From Hominisplanchenecus_A murintestinalis (GTDB lineage Bacteria; Bacillota; Clostridia; Lachnospirales; Lachnospiraceae), in NCBI RefSeq assembly GCF_943193015.1, contig NZ_CALPCM010000005.1, positions 1-64,000 of the forward strand: DNA of 64,000 nt, in the 5' to 3' direction. The notes below the pieces were generated by a model. It saw only the letters and a program-made list of their open reading frames with translations, was not told the origin of the DNA and did not search any database. Position 1 is the stretch's first letter. Each line of letters begins with the position of its first letter. This document shows, piece by piece, positions 12,559 through 21,979 of this stretch. A program made the translations under genes and the position numbers.

Positions 12559-15117
12559 ATGAATCTGATTCAAAAAATATTCGGTACGCACAGTGAACGT
12601 GAGGTTAAGATGATTATGCCGCTTGTGGAAAAAATCGAAGGGCTGCGTTCAACCATGCAGGCTTTATCAGATGAAGAACTGCGGGATAAGACAAGGGAAT
12701 ATAAGGACAGGCTGGCGGAGGGTGCTACACTTGATGATATCCTTCCGGAAGCATTTGCCACGGTGCGGGAAGCGGCACGGCGTGTGCTGAATATGGAACA
12801 TTACCGAGTGCAGCTTATCGGCGGTATCATCCTTCATCAGGGACGTATTGCAGAGATGAAGACAGGAGAAGGTAAGACCCTGGTATCCACGCTGCCGGCG
12901 TACCTGAACGCACTGGCGGGGAAAGGCGTCCATATCGTTACGGTAAATGATTATCTGGCGCACCGTGATGCAGAGTGGATGGGGAAAGTCCATGAGTTTC
13001 TGGGGCTAACGGTGGGATGCGTGCTCAATGAGATGGACAATGACGAGCGCCGGGCGCAGTATGCGTGTGATATCACCTATGTGACGAATAATGAACTTGG
13101 TTTTGATTATCTGCGTGACAATATGGTAATTTACAAAGAGCAGCTTGTGCAGAGGGAGCTGCACTATGCGATCATCGATGAGATAGACTCGATTTTAATT
13201 GACGAGGCGAGGACCCCGCTGATTATTTCAGGCCAGAGCGGGAAGTCCACGAAGCTTTATGAGGTCTGCGACATTCTTGCGAGACAGCTGGAGCGAGGCG
13301 AGGCGAGCGGAGAAGTAACGAAAATGTCGGCAATTATGGGAGAGGAAATCACAGAGACCGGGGACTTTATCGTAAATGAAAAGGACAAGGTGGTGAACCT
13401 GACGGCGCAGGGTATCAAGAAGGTCGAGAAATTTTTCCAGATTGAGAACCTGGCTGATCCTGAAAATCTGGAAATCCAGCACAATGTCAATCTGGCGCTG
13501 CGCGCCCATAATCTGATGCACAGGGATCAGGATTATGTAGTAAAAGAGGACCAGGTATTGATTGTTGATGAGTTTACCGGGCGTATTATGCCGGGAAGAC
13601 GCTACTCTGACGGGCTTCATCAGGCGATTGAGGCGAAAGAGCATGTGAAGGTAAAGAGGGAGAGTAAGACGCTGGCAACCATTACGTTCCAGAATTTCTT
13701 CAATAAATACGCGAAGAAATCCGGTATGACCGGTACGGCTCTGACAGAAGAAAAAGAGTTCCGTGATATTTACGGAATGGACGTTATCGAAATTCCGACG
13801 AACAAACCGGTAGTGCGCCAAGATTTGGATGATGCGGTATATATGACGAAAAAAGAAAAATTTCAGGCTGTTGTGGAATCTATTGTAGAGGCTCATGAAA
13901 AGGGGCAGCCGGTGCTGGTAGGTACGATTACCATTGAGACTTCGGAGCTTCTGAGCGGCATGCTGAAACGGGAGGGCATTCCCCACAAAGTGCTGAACGC
14001 GAAATTCCATGAGCTGGAGGCAGAGATTGTGGCCGAGGCAGGGCGTCATGGGGCCGTTACGATTGCTACCAATATGGCAGGACGTGGTACGGATATCAAG
14101 CTGGATGATGAATCCAGGGAAGCAGGCGGACTGAAAATCATCGGTACAGAGCGTCATGAGTCCAGGCGTATTGACAATCAGCTCCGCGGACGTTCCGGAC
14201 GTCAGGGAGACCCGGGAGAATCCAGGTTTTACATTTCGCTGGAAGATGATTTGATGAGGCTCTTTGGTTCTGAGCGTCTGATGGGCATTTTTAAATCTCT
14301 GGGCGTAGCGGAGAATGAGCAGATTGAGCACAAAATGCTGTCGAAAGCGATTGAGAATGCACAGAAGAAGATAGAGAGCAACAACTATGGAATTCGTAAA
14401 AACCTGCTGGAATACGACCAGGTAAATAATGAACAGCGTGAAATTATCTATAATGAAAGACGGCGTGTGCTCGACGGGGAAAATATGAGGGATTCGATTC
14501 TGAAAATGATTGCTGATACTGTAGATAATACGGTAGATATGTGCATTTCAGATGACCAGGGTACAGAGGAATGGGATATCCATGAGCTTGAGTCCCTGCT
14601 GACGCCGATTATTCCTATGAAGGTTACTGTTCAGGAGAATATGAAGAAGAATGAACTGAAGCAGTCTCTGAAAGAACAGGCGGTGAAGCTGTATGAATCT
14701 AAGGAAGCAGAATTCCCGGAGGCAGAGCAGATTCGTGAGCTGGAGCGCGTGCTGCTGCTGAAAGTGATTGACAGGAAGTGGATGGATCACATTGACGATA
14801 TGGATCAGCTCCGCCAGGGAATCGGTCTCCAGGCTTATGGTCAGAGAGACCCTCTGGTTGAGTTTAAGATGAGTGGGTATGAGATGTTTGACGCTATGTC
14901 GGCAGCTATCCAGGAAGATACCTTGCGTCTGCTGTACCATGTAAGGATTGAGCAAAAGGTTGAAAGAGAAGAAGTAGCGAAAGTAACAGGAACGAATAAG
15001 GATGAGTCCCTGCAGAAAGCGCCCAAAAAGCGTGTAGAGCAGAAGGTTTATCCAAATGATCCATGTCCGTGCGGAAGCGGCAAGAAGTATAAACAGTGCT
15101 GCGGAAGGAAAAAATAG
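12559..15117 (+). CDS. secA: Preprotein translocase motor SecA
   Basis: The ATPase drives unfolded preproteins through SecYEG. Walker A GEGKT at residues 103-107, the DEAD-like VDEIDSILIDEART region, the GRGTDIKL and HESRRIDNQLRGRSGRQGDPG motifs of the second motor domain, and the helical scaffold/wing are all present. The C-terminus carries the SEC-C zinc motif (PCPCGSGKKYKQCCG), which binds SecB or ribosomes in other species. At 852 residues it is full length. A terminator follows and prfB lies next, the common order in Firmicutes. Confidence 0.98.
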   Translation: MNLIQKIFGTHSEREVKMIMPLVEKIEGLRSTMQALSDEELRDKTREYKDRLAEGATLDDILPEAFATVREAARRVLNMEHYRVQLIGGIILHQGRIAEMKTGEGKTLVSTLPAYLNALAGKGVHIVTVNDYLAHRDAEWMGKVHEFLGLTVGCVLNEMDNDERRAQYACDITYVTNNELGFDYLRDNMVIYKEQLVQRELHYAIIDEIDSILIDEARTPLIISGQSGKSTKLYEVCDILARQLERGEASGEVTKMSAIMGEEITETGDFIVNEKDKVVNLTAQGIKKVEKFFQIENLADPENLEIQHNVNLALRAHNLMHRDQDYVVKEDQVLIVDEFTGRIMPGRRYSDGLHQAIEAKEHVKVKRESKTLATITFQNFFNKYAKKSGMTGTALTEEKEFRDIYGMDVIEIPTNKPVVRQDLDDAVYMTKKEKFQAVVESIVEAHEKGQPVLVGTITIETSELLSGMLKREGIPHKVLNAKFHELEAEIVAEAGRHGAVTIATNMAGRGTDIKLDDESREAGGLKIIGTERHESRRIDNQLRGRSGRQGDPGESRFYISLEDDLMRLFGSERLMGIFKSLGVAENEQIEHKMLSKAIENAQKKIESNNYGIRKNLLEYDQVNNEQREIIYNERRRVLDGENMRDSILKMIADTVDNTVDMCISDDQGTEEWDIHELESLLTPIIPMKVTVQENMKKNELKQSLKEQAVKLYESKEAEFPEAEQIRELERVLLLKVIDRKWMDHIDDMDQLRQGIGLQAYGQRDPLVEFKMSGYEMFDAMSAAIQEDTLRLLYHVRIEQKVEREEVAKVTGTNKDESLQKAPKKRVEQKVYPNDPCPCGSGKKYKQCCGRKK

Positions 15118-15130
15118 GAAGTGCATACAG

Positions 15131-15158
15131 GAGACCGTTATTAAAAACGGTCTCTTTG
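15131..15158 (+). terminator. secA terminator
   Basis: GAGACCGTT (15131-15139) pairs with AACGGTCTC (15146-15154), followed by TTTG. Confidence 0.65.
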
Positions 15159-15189
15159 TAGATATTAAAAAATGAAAGAAGGTGAAGCG

Positions 15190-16327
15190 GTGGTTGAGTT
15201 AGATCAGTTCAAGTATACATTGAACACGTATGAAAAACCATTAGTGGAAGTGAGGGATTCACTTTGACTTGGCTAACAAGGAGAAGCGGATTCAGGAATT
15301 AGAGAGAAAAATGGAAGAGCCTGATTTCTGGGATAAGCCGGAAGAGTCTCAGGAGGCAATGAAAACCCTGAAAGACCTGAAAAGCGACATTGAAACTTTC
15401 CAGGCGCTGAAGGAGCAGTATGAGGAGATTGAGACACTGATTGAAATGGCGAATGAGGAGAATGATACCTCTTTAATTCCGGAAATTCAGGAGACATTGG
15501 AGGCTTTTATCAGCACTTATGATAACATCCGTATCAAGACCCTGCTTTCCGGCGAGTATGATAAGGATAGCGCTATCTTGACCCTTCATGCAGGGGCGGG
15601 CGGTACGGAGTCCTGTGACTGGGCTGGAATGCTTTACCGAATGTTCTGCCGTTGGGCGGATAAGAAAGGCTATTCTGTGGAAGTGCTGGATTATCTGGAT
15701 GGTGATGAGGCGGGAATTAAGTCCGTGACATTCCAGGTGAATGGGGAAAATGCTTATGGTTATCTGAAGTCAGAGAAGGGTGTTCACCGTTTGGTGCGTA
15801 TTTCGCCGTTTAATGCGGCGGGTAAACGTCAGACTTCTTTTGTGTCGTGTGATGTAATGCCGGATATTGAGGAGGATTTAGATATTGAAATCCGTGAGGA
15901 GGACTTGCGTATTGATACTTACCGTTCCAGCGGTGCGGGTGGACAGCATATCAATAAGACCTCGTCGGCAATCCGAATCACCCATCTCCCTACGAATATC
16001 GTGGTGCAGTGCCAAAATGAGCGCTCTCAGTTTCAGAACAAAGATAAGGCGATGCAGATGCTGAAAGCGAAGCTGTATCTTCTGAAGCAGCAGGAGAATG
16101 CAGAGAAAGTATCGGGCATCCGGGGAGAAATCAAAGAAATCGGCTGGGGCAGCCAGATACGTTCCTATGTATTACAGCCCTACACGATGGTAAAAGACCA
16201 TCGGACAGGCGCTGAGACCGGGAATGTGGACAATGTTTTAGATGGAAGCCTGGATTTGTTTATGAATGCGTACTTAAAGTGGATAACTTTGGGGGAGAGT
16301 GCAGGGAATACAGATGAGATAGAGTGA
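15190..16327 (+). CDS. prfB: Peptide chain release factor 2 with programmed +1 frameshift
   Basis: RF2 reads UGA and UAA and releases the peptide. The gene is in two frames: a GTG start at 15190 (AAGGTG five bases before; an in-frame ATG at 15172 is possible) encodes 25 residues ending RDSL, then an in-frame TGA at 15265-15267. The slippery CTTTGAC, with a GTGAGGG Shine-Dalgarno-like element upstream, moves the ribosome +1 into the long frame (DLANKEKRIQEL). Low RF2 favours the shift, giving autoregulation. The anticodon-like tripeptide SPF (about 205-207) and catalytic GGQ (about 250-252) are intact. Total about 378 residues. Confidence 0.95.
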
Positions 16328-16392
16328 TGGGCTTGATTAGATTTTGTAAACTGATATAAGTAGTAGCGCTGTAAAGAAGGAGGGAATCGAAA

Positions 16393-16959
16393 ATGAGAAG
16401 ATGGACAGGGAAGCGGGCGGCTGTTTTCACATTGGCAGGAATGCTGGCGGCAGGCGGAGCGGCAGCCCCGGCAGTGACAGTTGACGCGGCAAAGAGCAGC
16501 CTGGAGAAATCAGCGGAAAAGCTTGTAAAGAAAGTGGTTAAGAAAGAGAAGAATCAGAAGAAGCAGCTGAAAAAGCTATTTCAATATGTAGAAAAGACTT
16601 ACGGTTATGCCCGTGTCATGGGCTTTACAGGTAAAAAAGGCTGGGAGAAAGCTTATGCGGCGGAAATGATAAAAAATAAAAAAGGAAGCTGTTATCATTT
16701 TGCAGCAGTATATGCATTTCTGGCAAAGAAGGCTACGGGGCTTCCGGTAAGAATCTGCACGGGGACTACGAACGGTTTTAACGTATCCCGGTGGCAGCCT
16801 CATGCATGGTGTGAGGTGAAAGTCGGGAAAATATGGTATGTGTGCGATACGAACCTGGATAAATTCGGAGCGAAAAGTACAGGGAAATATTTCATGAAGA
16901 ATGTTAAAACCATGAAGAAAACCTTTAAAAAGAGCAAGACAATAAATGTGAAGTTTTAG
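16393..16959 (+). CDS. Secreted transglutaminase-like protein
   Basis: A 188-residue exported protein with a signal peptide (MRRWTGKRAAVFTLAG, cleavage near VDA-AK at 32-33), a lysine-rich linker (35-60) and a compact transglutaminase-like domain. The presumed triad is C100 (KGSCYHFAA), H137 (QPHAWCEV) and D152 (VCDTNLDKF). Such domains act as proteases, peptidases or crosslinkers in the wall; substrate is unknown. AAGGAGG precedes the ATG. It is the first of a same-strand run of surface genes; a related domain is encoded at 21181-21675. Confidence 0.78.
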   Translation: MRRWTGKRAAVFTLAGMLAAGGAAAPAVTVDAAKSSLEKSAEKLVKKVVKKEKNQKKQLKKLFQYVEKTYGYARVMGFTGKKGWEKAYAAEMIKNKKGSCYHFAAVYAFLAKKATGLPVRICTGTTNGFNVSRWQPHAWCEVKVGKIWYVCDTNLDKFGAKSTGKYFMKNVKTMKKTFKKSKTINVKF

Positions 16960-17036
16960 CGCAGGGTGAAACTGTTTAACAATTGGAAAAGAAGTCATGA
17001 TTTCGCCGGGGGCGGAGATAAAGAAAGGACAGGGTT

Positions 17037-17675
17037 ATGAAACGAATTAGAATCGGCATTGCCGTGCTGGCGCTGGGATTTTTCTTCCAGGCTCCGGGAG
17101 AGGCGGTTCTTCCTGCTATGCGGGTTCAGGCAGCGGCGGAGAAGAAGAGCGGCGTGGTAAAAGAGAAAAAGAAATATTTTTATTACAAAAAGGGCAGGAA
17201 AGTTAAGAACAAGTGGGTAAGTATAAAGTCTAAAGGCAAGACACAGAAATATTACTTTGGGAAAAACGGCGCGGCTTATACCGGAGTGAAGAAAGTGAAA
17301 GGAAAGACTTATTATTTCAATAAAAAAGGCCAGATGCAAACGGACTGCTGGTATAAAAAGACATACTACTTTGCGGGTAATGGCAAAGCATATACAGGTA
17401 TCTATGTGATTGAAGGGAAACTGTATGCTTTTGGGAAAGACGGGAAGCAGAATGCTGAGCAGACAAAGAACCTGCAGCAGTACAGCGTACAGGGAACGGA
17501 TGCGGCGGCCCTGAAAGCTCTGCTTGGCGAACCGTCCTCGGCAGAATATATGGCGAGCTGTATGACCTGGGAGGGACAGACAGGAGACGACGGAATTTTG
17601 ACTTATAAAAATTTCACTGTGTTTACGTTCCGCTACGGTGACAAAGAAATCGTGTGGCAGATACTTGGGGCATAG
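17037..17675 (+). CDS. Secreted wall-binding repeat protein
   Basis: A signal peptide of about 32 residues (cleavage near VQA-AA) is followed by a basic, aromatic-rich region with 20-residue repeats: KYYFGKNGAAYTGVKK, KTYYFNKKGQMQTD, KTYYFAGNGKAYTGIY, KLYAFGKDGKQN. These resemble choline-binding-type or glucan-binding repeats, predicted to hold the protein to wall polymers. The last 60 residues (LKALLGEPSSAEYM on) form a separate small domain of unknown type. It is followed 12 bases later by the O-acyltransferase gene, suggesting co-expression. Confidence 0.72.
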   Translation: MKRIRIGIAVLALGFFFQAPGEAVLPAMRVQAAAEKKSGVVKEKKKYFYYKKGRKVKNKWVSIKSKGKTQKYYFGKNGAAYTGVKKVKGKTYYFNKKGQMQTDCWYKKTYYFAGNGKAYTGIYVIEGKLYAFGKDGKQNAEQTKNLQQYSVQGTDAAALKALLGEPSSAEYMASCMTWEGQTGDDGILTYKNFTVFTFRYGDKEIVWQILGA

Positions 17676-17687
17676 CGGAGGTAAGGC

Positions 17688-19082
17688 ATGGTATTCAGTT
17701 CACTGGTATTTTTGTGCATTTTTTTGCCCGTGGTATTCCTTGGGCATCTGCTTCTGCCCGGAATCCGGGCAAAGAATGCGATGCTGCTCTTAGCCAGCTT
17801 GGCATTTTATGCGTATGGCGAGCCGATTTATGTGTTTATGATGATTGGTTCAGCATTTATGAACTATTTGTGGGCTCTGGGGGTGTCACGTTTCCGGAAG
17901 AAGCGGAAGCTTCTTTTGGGAATGGCGGTTAGTATGAATTTGGCGCTTTTGCTTGTGTTCAAATATACAGGATTTTTGGCGGAAACTTTGAATTCTCTTA
18001 CGGGGACGTCAGTTCCGGTGCCACAGATACGGCTGCCGATAGGGATTTCCTTTTTTACATTCCAGGCAATGTCGTATGTGATTGATGTATACCGGGGGGT
18101 AAACCCTCCGCAAAGGAATTTTGGGAAGGTGCTGCTTTACATATCTTTTTTTCCGCAGCTCATCGCGGGACCGATTGTCAAGTATCATGATGTGGAATTG
18201 GAAATTGGGAAGCGGAAGCAGACAGCAGAACGTGTGGCAAAGGGCATCCGCCGCTTTATCGCGGGGCTTTCAAAGAAAGTGTTGATTGCGAACGTGATGG
18301 CGCTGGCTGCGGATACTCTGTTTGGAGCAGAGGCGGGGAGCATCGGCATGGCCGCCGCCTGGGTCGGCGCGCTGTCGTATCTGTTCCAGATTTATTTTGA
18401 TTTCAGCGGATACAGTGATATGGCAATAGGGTTAGGATGGATGTTTGGGTTTCATTTTAAAGAAAATTTCCGTTATCCCTACGGCGCTTCCAGTATCCGG
18501 GAATTCTGGCGCAGATGGCATATTTCTCTGTCAAGCTGGTTTCAGGAGTACCTGTATATCCCGCTGGGAGGGAACCGGAAAGGCAGGGCGCGCACCTGCA
18601 TCAACAAGTTTCTTGTATTTTTATGTACCGGAATCTGGCACGGAGCAAATGTGACCTTCCTGTTTTGGGGGATTTACCACGGATTTTTCCTGATGTTGGA
18701 AGAATTTATTCCGTGGCTGCGAAAAAAAGGCGGCAGGGTAAAACAGGCATGTATGCATGTCTATACACTTCTGGTAGTGTGCATCGGGTTTGTATTTTTC
18801 CGCGCAGACACGATAGGACAGGGATTCTTGTGGGTGAAAAATATGTTTATCGGAGTTTCCGCAGGAAGCAGTTCTTTGAGTCTTTGTCTTCAGCAGCTTA
18901 CCCCGCTTTATCTTGTGACTTTTGCAGCGGCCTGTACAGCATCTTTTCCTGTATGCGGGAAATGGAAAAAGCGGAGGGGTTATGAGACGCTCGCCTATGT
19001 GTGCAGCCTGGCGGGGCTGGCGCTGTGTATGCTGAATCTGGCTGGCGGAACGTATAACCCGTTCATCTATTTCAGATTTTAG
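17688..19082 (+). CDS. MBOAT O-acyltransferase (AlgI/DltB-like)
   Basis: A polytopic membrane protein of 464 residues that transfers acyl groups, usually acetate, onto surface polysaccharide. Family signatures are RLPIGISFFTFQAMSYVIDVYRG (in two pieces), FFPQLIAGPIVKY, YFDFSGYSDMAIGLG, FWRRWHISLSSWFQEYLYIPLGG and GIWHGANVTFLFWGIYHG, the last carrying the catalytic-type histidine. Around ten hydrophobic segments are visible. It is 12 bases ahead of the DHHW gene, the classic AlgI-plus-AlgX/J-like pairing. Which polymer is modified is not shown by the sequence. Confidence 0.92.
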   Translation: MVFSSLVFLCIFLPVVFLGHLLLPGIRAKNAMLLLASLAFYAYGEPIYVFMMIGSAFMNYLWALGVSRFRKKRKLLLGMAVSMNLALLLVFKYTGFLAETLNSLTGTSVPVPQIRLPIGISFFTFQAMSYVIDVYRGVNPPQRNFGKVLLYISFFPQLIAGPIVKYHDVELEIGKRKQTAERVAKGIRRFIAGLSKKVLIANVMALAADTLFGAEAGSIGMAAAWVGALSYLFQIYFDFSGYSDMAIGLGWMFGFHFKENFRYPYGASSIREFWRRWHISLSSWFQEYLYIPLGGNRKGRARTCINKFLVFLCTGIWHGANVTFLFWGIYHGFFLMLEEFIPWLRKKGGRVKQACMHVYTLLVVCIGFVFFRADTIGQGFLWVKNMFIGVSAGSSSLSLCLQQLTPLYLVTFAAACTASFPVCGKWKKRRGYETLAYVCSLAGLALCMLNLAGGTYNPFIYFRF

Positions 19083-19094
19083 GAGGGCGGCAAA

Positions 19095-20483
19095 ATGAAG
19101 AAGAAATATATTCTGTATGCGGTACTCTTTTTTGCAATCTGCCTGTTTCCGGTGGCAGGTCTGGCGGTGCCGGAACGGGAAGAGGTTTCCGAGAACCGGA
19201 CGCGTGCAAAAGCCCCGGCGCTGAAAGACGAAAATGGATGGAATCCGGACTTCCTGTCGGATGCAGGCGAGTGGTTTCAGGATCATTTCGGATTCCGGCA
19301 GGAACTGGTCACGGTGAATGCGCTGATGCAGGGAAAGATTTTTGGTGTTTCGGCAGCAGGAAGTGTGATTCAGGGAACGGACGGCTGGCTGTATTATCAG
19401 GATTCCCTGAATGATTATCTGGGGGCGGGGCTGATGAGCGACAGGGCGCTGTTTAATGTGGCGCACTCTCTGTCTATGATGCAGGAGTATGCGGAGCGGC
19501 AGGGGGCGGATTTCTTATTTACGATTGCACCGAATAAGAACAGCCTGTACGGAGAGCATATGCCCTACTATGACAGTTTGAAAGTTTCGGATGAAAAGAA
19601 TATGGATCGTATTGTCCCCTGGCTTGAGAAAGAGGGAGTTCATTATGCAGCGCTTTCCCAGGTATTTGCGGAGCAGGAAGAAGTGCTTTACCATAAAAAG
19701 GATTCCCATTGGAATAATAAAGGGGCGGCGCTGGCAGCAGATACTTTGCTTGCAGCTCTTGGCAGAGAACATCTTCCATATGTAGAAGCACCCGGCGAGA
19801 CGAGGAAAGATTTTACAGGGGATTTGGATAAAATGCTTTATCCCCTGGCACTGACGCCGGAGGAAGAAATTTATTATGATAATGATGTGTTTGCTTATGT
19901 AGGCGAGGTGGAGAGCAACTTTGATTCCAGGATTACTACAGTAAATCCTTCCGCAGAGGGAAGCTTGGTGATGTACAGGGATTCTTTTGGAAATGCCCTG
20001 CTTCCGTTTTTAGCAAATCAATATGCCAACGCATATTTTTCAAGGGGGATTCCTTATCGGATGGAGGAGCTTTCAGAGCACCGGGCAGATACGGTAATTG
20101 TGGAAAGGGCAGAGCGTTTTCTGCCGGAGATGGCGGAAAATCCTCCGCAGATGCCGGCGCCCCTGATGCTTCCGGAAGGAGATATTTCGGAAAGAGAAGG
20201 CGAAGTGTCAGAGTTGAAAGCGGAGCAGCAGGGAAACTATGTGAAACTGAGCGGCGTGATTGATAGGAATGCCTTGGAAACGGATTCCCGCATTTGTATA
20301 GAAGTGAAAGGAAATATGTATGAGGCATTTCCGGTTAGCCTGGAAACAGAGAAAGGGCATAGTGACAGCGGATTTGTGCTGTATCTTTTGGAGAAATGGC
20401 AGCAGGGGGCAGAGGAGATTTCAGTTCTTGTCCAAAAGGACGATGGCTGGCAGAGAATTTATACAGGCAGAATTATTTTATAA
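19095..20483 (+). CDS. DHHW/AlgX-like surface-polymer acetylation protein
   Basis: A 462-residue protein with an N-terminal signal anchor (ILYAVLFFAICLFPVAGLAV) and an extracytoplasmic SGNH-like domain. FQDHFGFRQ, GTDGWLYYQDSLNDYLG, FTIAPNKNSLYGEHMP and the HKKDSHWNNKGA motif match the DHHW family, which works with MBOAT proteins to complete acetyl transfer outside the membrane. The RDSFGNALLPFLA segment near residue 300 is the expected second conserved block. Spacing to the MBOAT gene and the shared ribosome-binding pattern (AGGAGGGCGG) support one operon. The acceptor polymer is unknown. Confidence 0.85.
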   Translation: MKKKYILYAVLFFAICLFPVAGLAVPEREEVSENRTRAKAPALKDENGWNPDFLSDAGEWFQDHFGFRQELVTVNALMQGKIFGVSAAGSVIQGTDGWLYYQDSLNDYLGAGLMSDRALFNVAHSLSMMQEYAERQGADFLFTIAPNKNSLYGEHMPYYDSLKVSDEKNMDRIVPWLEKEGVHYAALSQVFAEQEEVLYHKKDSHWNNKGAALAADTLLAALGREHLPYVEAPGETRKDFTGDLDKMLYPLALTPEEEIYYDNDVFAYVGEVESNFDSRITTVNPSAEGSLVMYRDSFGNALLPFLANQYANAYFSRGIPYRMEELSEHRADTVIVERAERFLPEMAENPPQMPAPLMLPEGDISEREGEVSELKAEQQGNYVKLSGVIDRNALETDSRICIEVKGNMYEAFPVSLETEKGHSDSGFVLYLLEKWQQGAEEISVLVQKDDGWQRIYTGRIIL

Positions 20484-20495
20484 GGAGGAGAAAAG

Positions 20496-21128
20496 ATGAG
20501 AAGGAAATGGTTGATGGTATTTTGTGCACTGGCGGTAGCAGGCTGTATGGTGACAGCATGTGGAGGCGCTGAAGAAAAGGCGACAGAGAAAGCATCAGAG
20601 ACACAGACGGAAAGTGTGGCAGAGACGGAAACGCAGCAGGTGACAGAGAAAGAAACAGAGCCAGAAACGCAAACAGAGAGCGAGACAGAAACAGCGGCTC
20701 AAACAGAGAAAGCTACGGAGGAAGCAGCAGCGGAACCAAAAACTATGTATGTGGTCAGCGATGTATATATCCGCCAGACAGCGGACGCTTCTTCTGAAGC
20801 AGTAGCAGTGGCGCATTTGGGTGATGAAGTAACGGCAGTCCCTGAAGATGGTAAATGGTGTAAAGTAAAGCTGGGAGACAAAGAAGGTTATGTGGTGAAA
20901 GATTACCTGACCGATTCCAAAGAAGAGGCAGACCAGGCAGTAAAGTCTGAAGAAGCTGCAAAAGCGGCGGCTGAGGCTGCTGCACAGGCGGCACAGCCCC
21001 AGGCAGCGCCCTCTGGCGGCGGGGTGTATGAAGTTAGCCGGCAGGCGTTCGATGACTGCGATGGAAGCGGCCACGGGTATTATGAAATTACGTATTCTGA
21101 CGGAAGTGTGCGGACGGAGGAGTACTAA
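20496..21128 (+). CDS. SH3-domain lipoprotein with Glu/Thr-rich stalk
   Basis: A lipoprotein signal peptide with lipobox VTAC (Cys22; Cys17 in AVAGC is an alternative) is followed by a low-complexity Glu/Thr/Gln stalk (about 25-80), a bacterial SH3 domain (about 84-135: MYVVSDVYIRQTADASSEAV, then DGKWCKVKLGDKEGYV), an Ala/Glu-rich linker and a short C-terminal motif (YEVSRQAFDDCDGSGHGYYEI). It probably holds a wall ligand close to the membrane. Its stop TAATG overlaps the ATG of the transglutaminase gene, showing tight coupling. The nucleotide composition of the stalk is repetitive (many ACAGAG units). Confidence 0.8.
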   Translation: MRRKWLMVFCALAVAGCMVTACGGAEEKATEKASETQTESVAETETQQVTEKETEPETQTESETETAAQTEKATEEAAAEPKTMYVVSDVYIRQTADASSEAVAVAHLGDEVTAVPEDGKWCKVKLGDKEGYVVKDYLTDSKEEADQAVKSEEAAKAAAEAAAQAAQPQAAPSGGGVYEVSRQAFDDCDGSGHGYYEITYSDGSVRTEEY

Positions 21129-21675
21129 TGGAATCCAGAGGGAAATGGCGGTGGACGGCAGGGGGGCTGATGCTCCTGCTATGATAAATAAGAAAGGCTA
21201 TGCGAAAGCCGGCAGGACGGAGCTTGCCAGACAGGAGGCTTTGGAAAAAGCGGAGAAACTCCTGGATTCAATTACAAGCCCCGGAATGAGTAAAAGCCAG
21301 AAACTGCGGGCGGCATTTGACTATATGTCCAGCCGTTCGAACCTTACGTATGTTACCTGGAGGAGCTTCCAAGCGTACAAGGGCTGGGAGTACGACTACG
21401 CTATAGAAATCTATGACAGACGGGGCGGAAACTGCTATAATTTTGCCAGTGGATTTGCCATGCTGGCAAAGGTCATTGGGTATGAGCCTTATGTGGTGCG
21501 CGGGCGTGTCCGTGGAAGCCGGGACGGCGCGGCAGATGGGCTGACCCGTCATGCCTGCGTGTCTATCGATGGTCTGTACTATGACCCGGAGCTTCAGTTT
21601 GCCGGGACTTCACCGGGAATTTATGGCGTGTCTTATTCGCCGATGATTCAGATATTGGGGAGAAACCGGATATAA
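21128..21675 (+). pseudogene. Transglutaminase-like gene with frameshift in the signal peptide
   Basis: The natural start is the ATG at 21128 (GGAGG eight bases upstream, overlapping the previous stop). It reads a signal-peptide start, MESRGKWRWTAGGLMLLL, then meets TGA at 21182-21184. The transglutaminase body continues in another frame from the ATG at 21181, which overlaps that stop as ATGA. In the body numbering the triad is C85 (GGNCYNFAS), H124 (TRHACVS) and D135 (YYDPELQ), all intact. So either a one-base loss broke the export signal, or the two frames are translated by reinitiation and the enzyme lost its signal. A G6 run (21161-21166) lies in the first frame. No Shine-Dalgarno is well placed for 21181. 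Confidence 0.65.
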
Positions 21676-21685
21676 AAGATATGAG

Positions 21686-21718
21686 AAAAGATGCGGAAAA
21701 AGTACCCGCATCTTTTTT
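21686..21718 (+). terminator. Terminator of the surface-protein cluster
   Basis: AAAAGATGCGG (21686-21696) pairs with CCGCATCTTTT (21706 on) with a T tail. Confidence 0.75.
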
Positions 21719-21750
21719 ATGTATTAGACTCTAACGGAATAAGTTTATAT

Positions 21751-21878
21751 TTATTCCCGCGAGCAACGAGCCAAGTGACTGCTTGCAGGCATTTGGCGAC
21801 TGCCGCGAGGGTCAAATACCCCGCCCCTTGGGGCGCTTCAAGTTTGATGCCCCGTTGCTTGCAGCGGGGTTTTTGACT
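21751..21878 (+). repeat. 128-bp interspersed repeat, copy 2
   Basis: Same element as 11530-11657 with one base changed, in the same orientation and again directly downstream of an operon terminator. The identity implies recent spread, gene conversion or strong selection on RNA structure. Confidence 0.9.
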
Positions 21879-21979
21879 GTTTAAAATGCCTAAAGTATTG
21901 CAAATATTTTAATTTTTTTTCCATTTAAAAGAGTTAAAGTATGATATAATGCTTTTGAAATATTGTAATTTCGGAAAAA

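Noticed and set aside
13228..14331. 367-codon minus-strand frame inside secA
   Set aside because: Shadow of secA; no ribosome binding site, low-complexity F/L/H-rich product, and secA is intact over it.
18621..19466. 281-codon minus-strand frame across the MBOAT/DHHW junction
   Set aside because: Crosses two well-supported genes and gives a basic, non-protein-like sequence.
21161..21166. G6 tract as a phase-variation switch
   Set aside because: Only six Gs; adding one G joins the frames but does not give a better signal peptide, so a simple switch is not supported. Kept only as a resequencing target.
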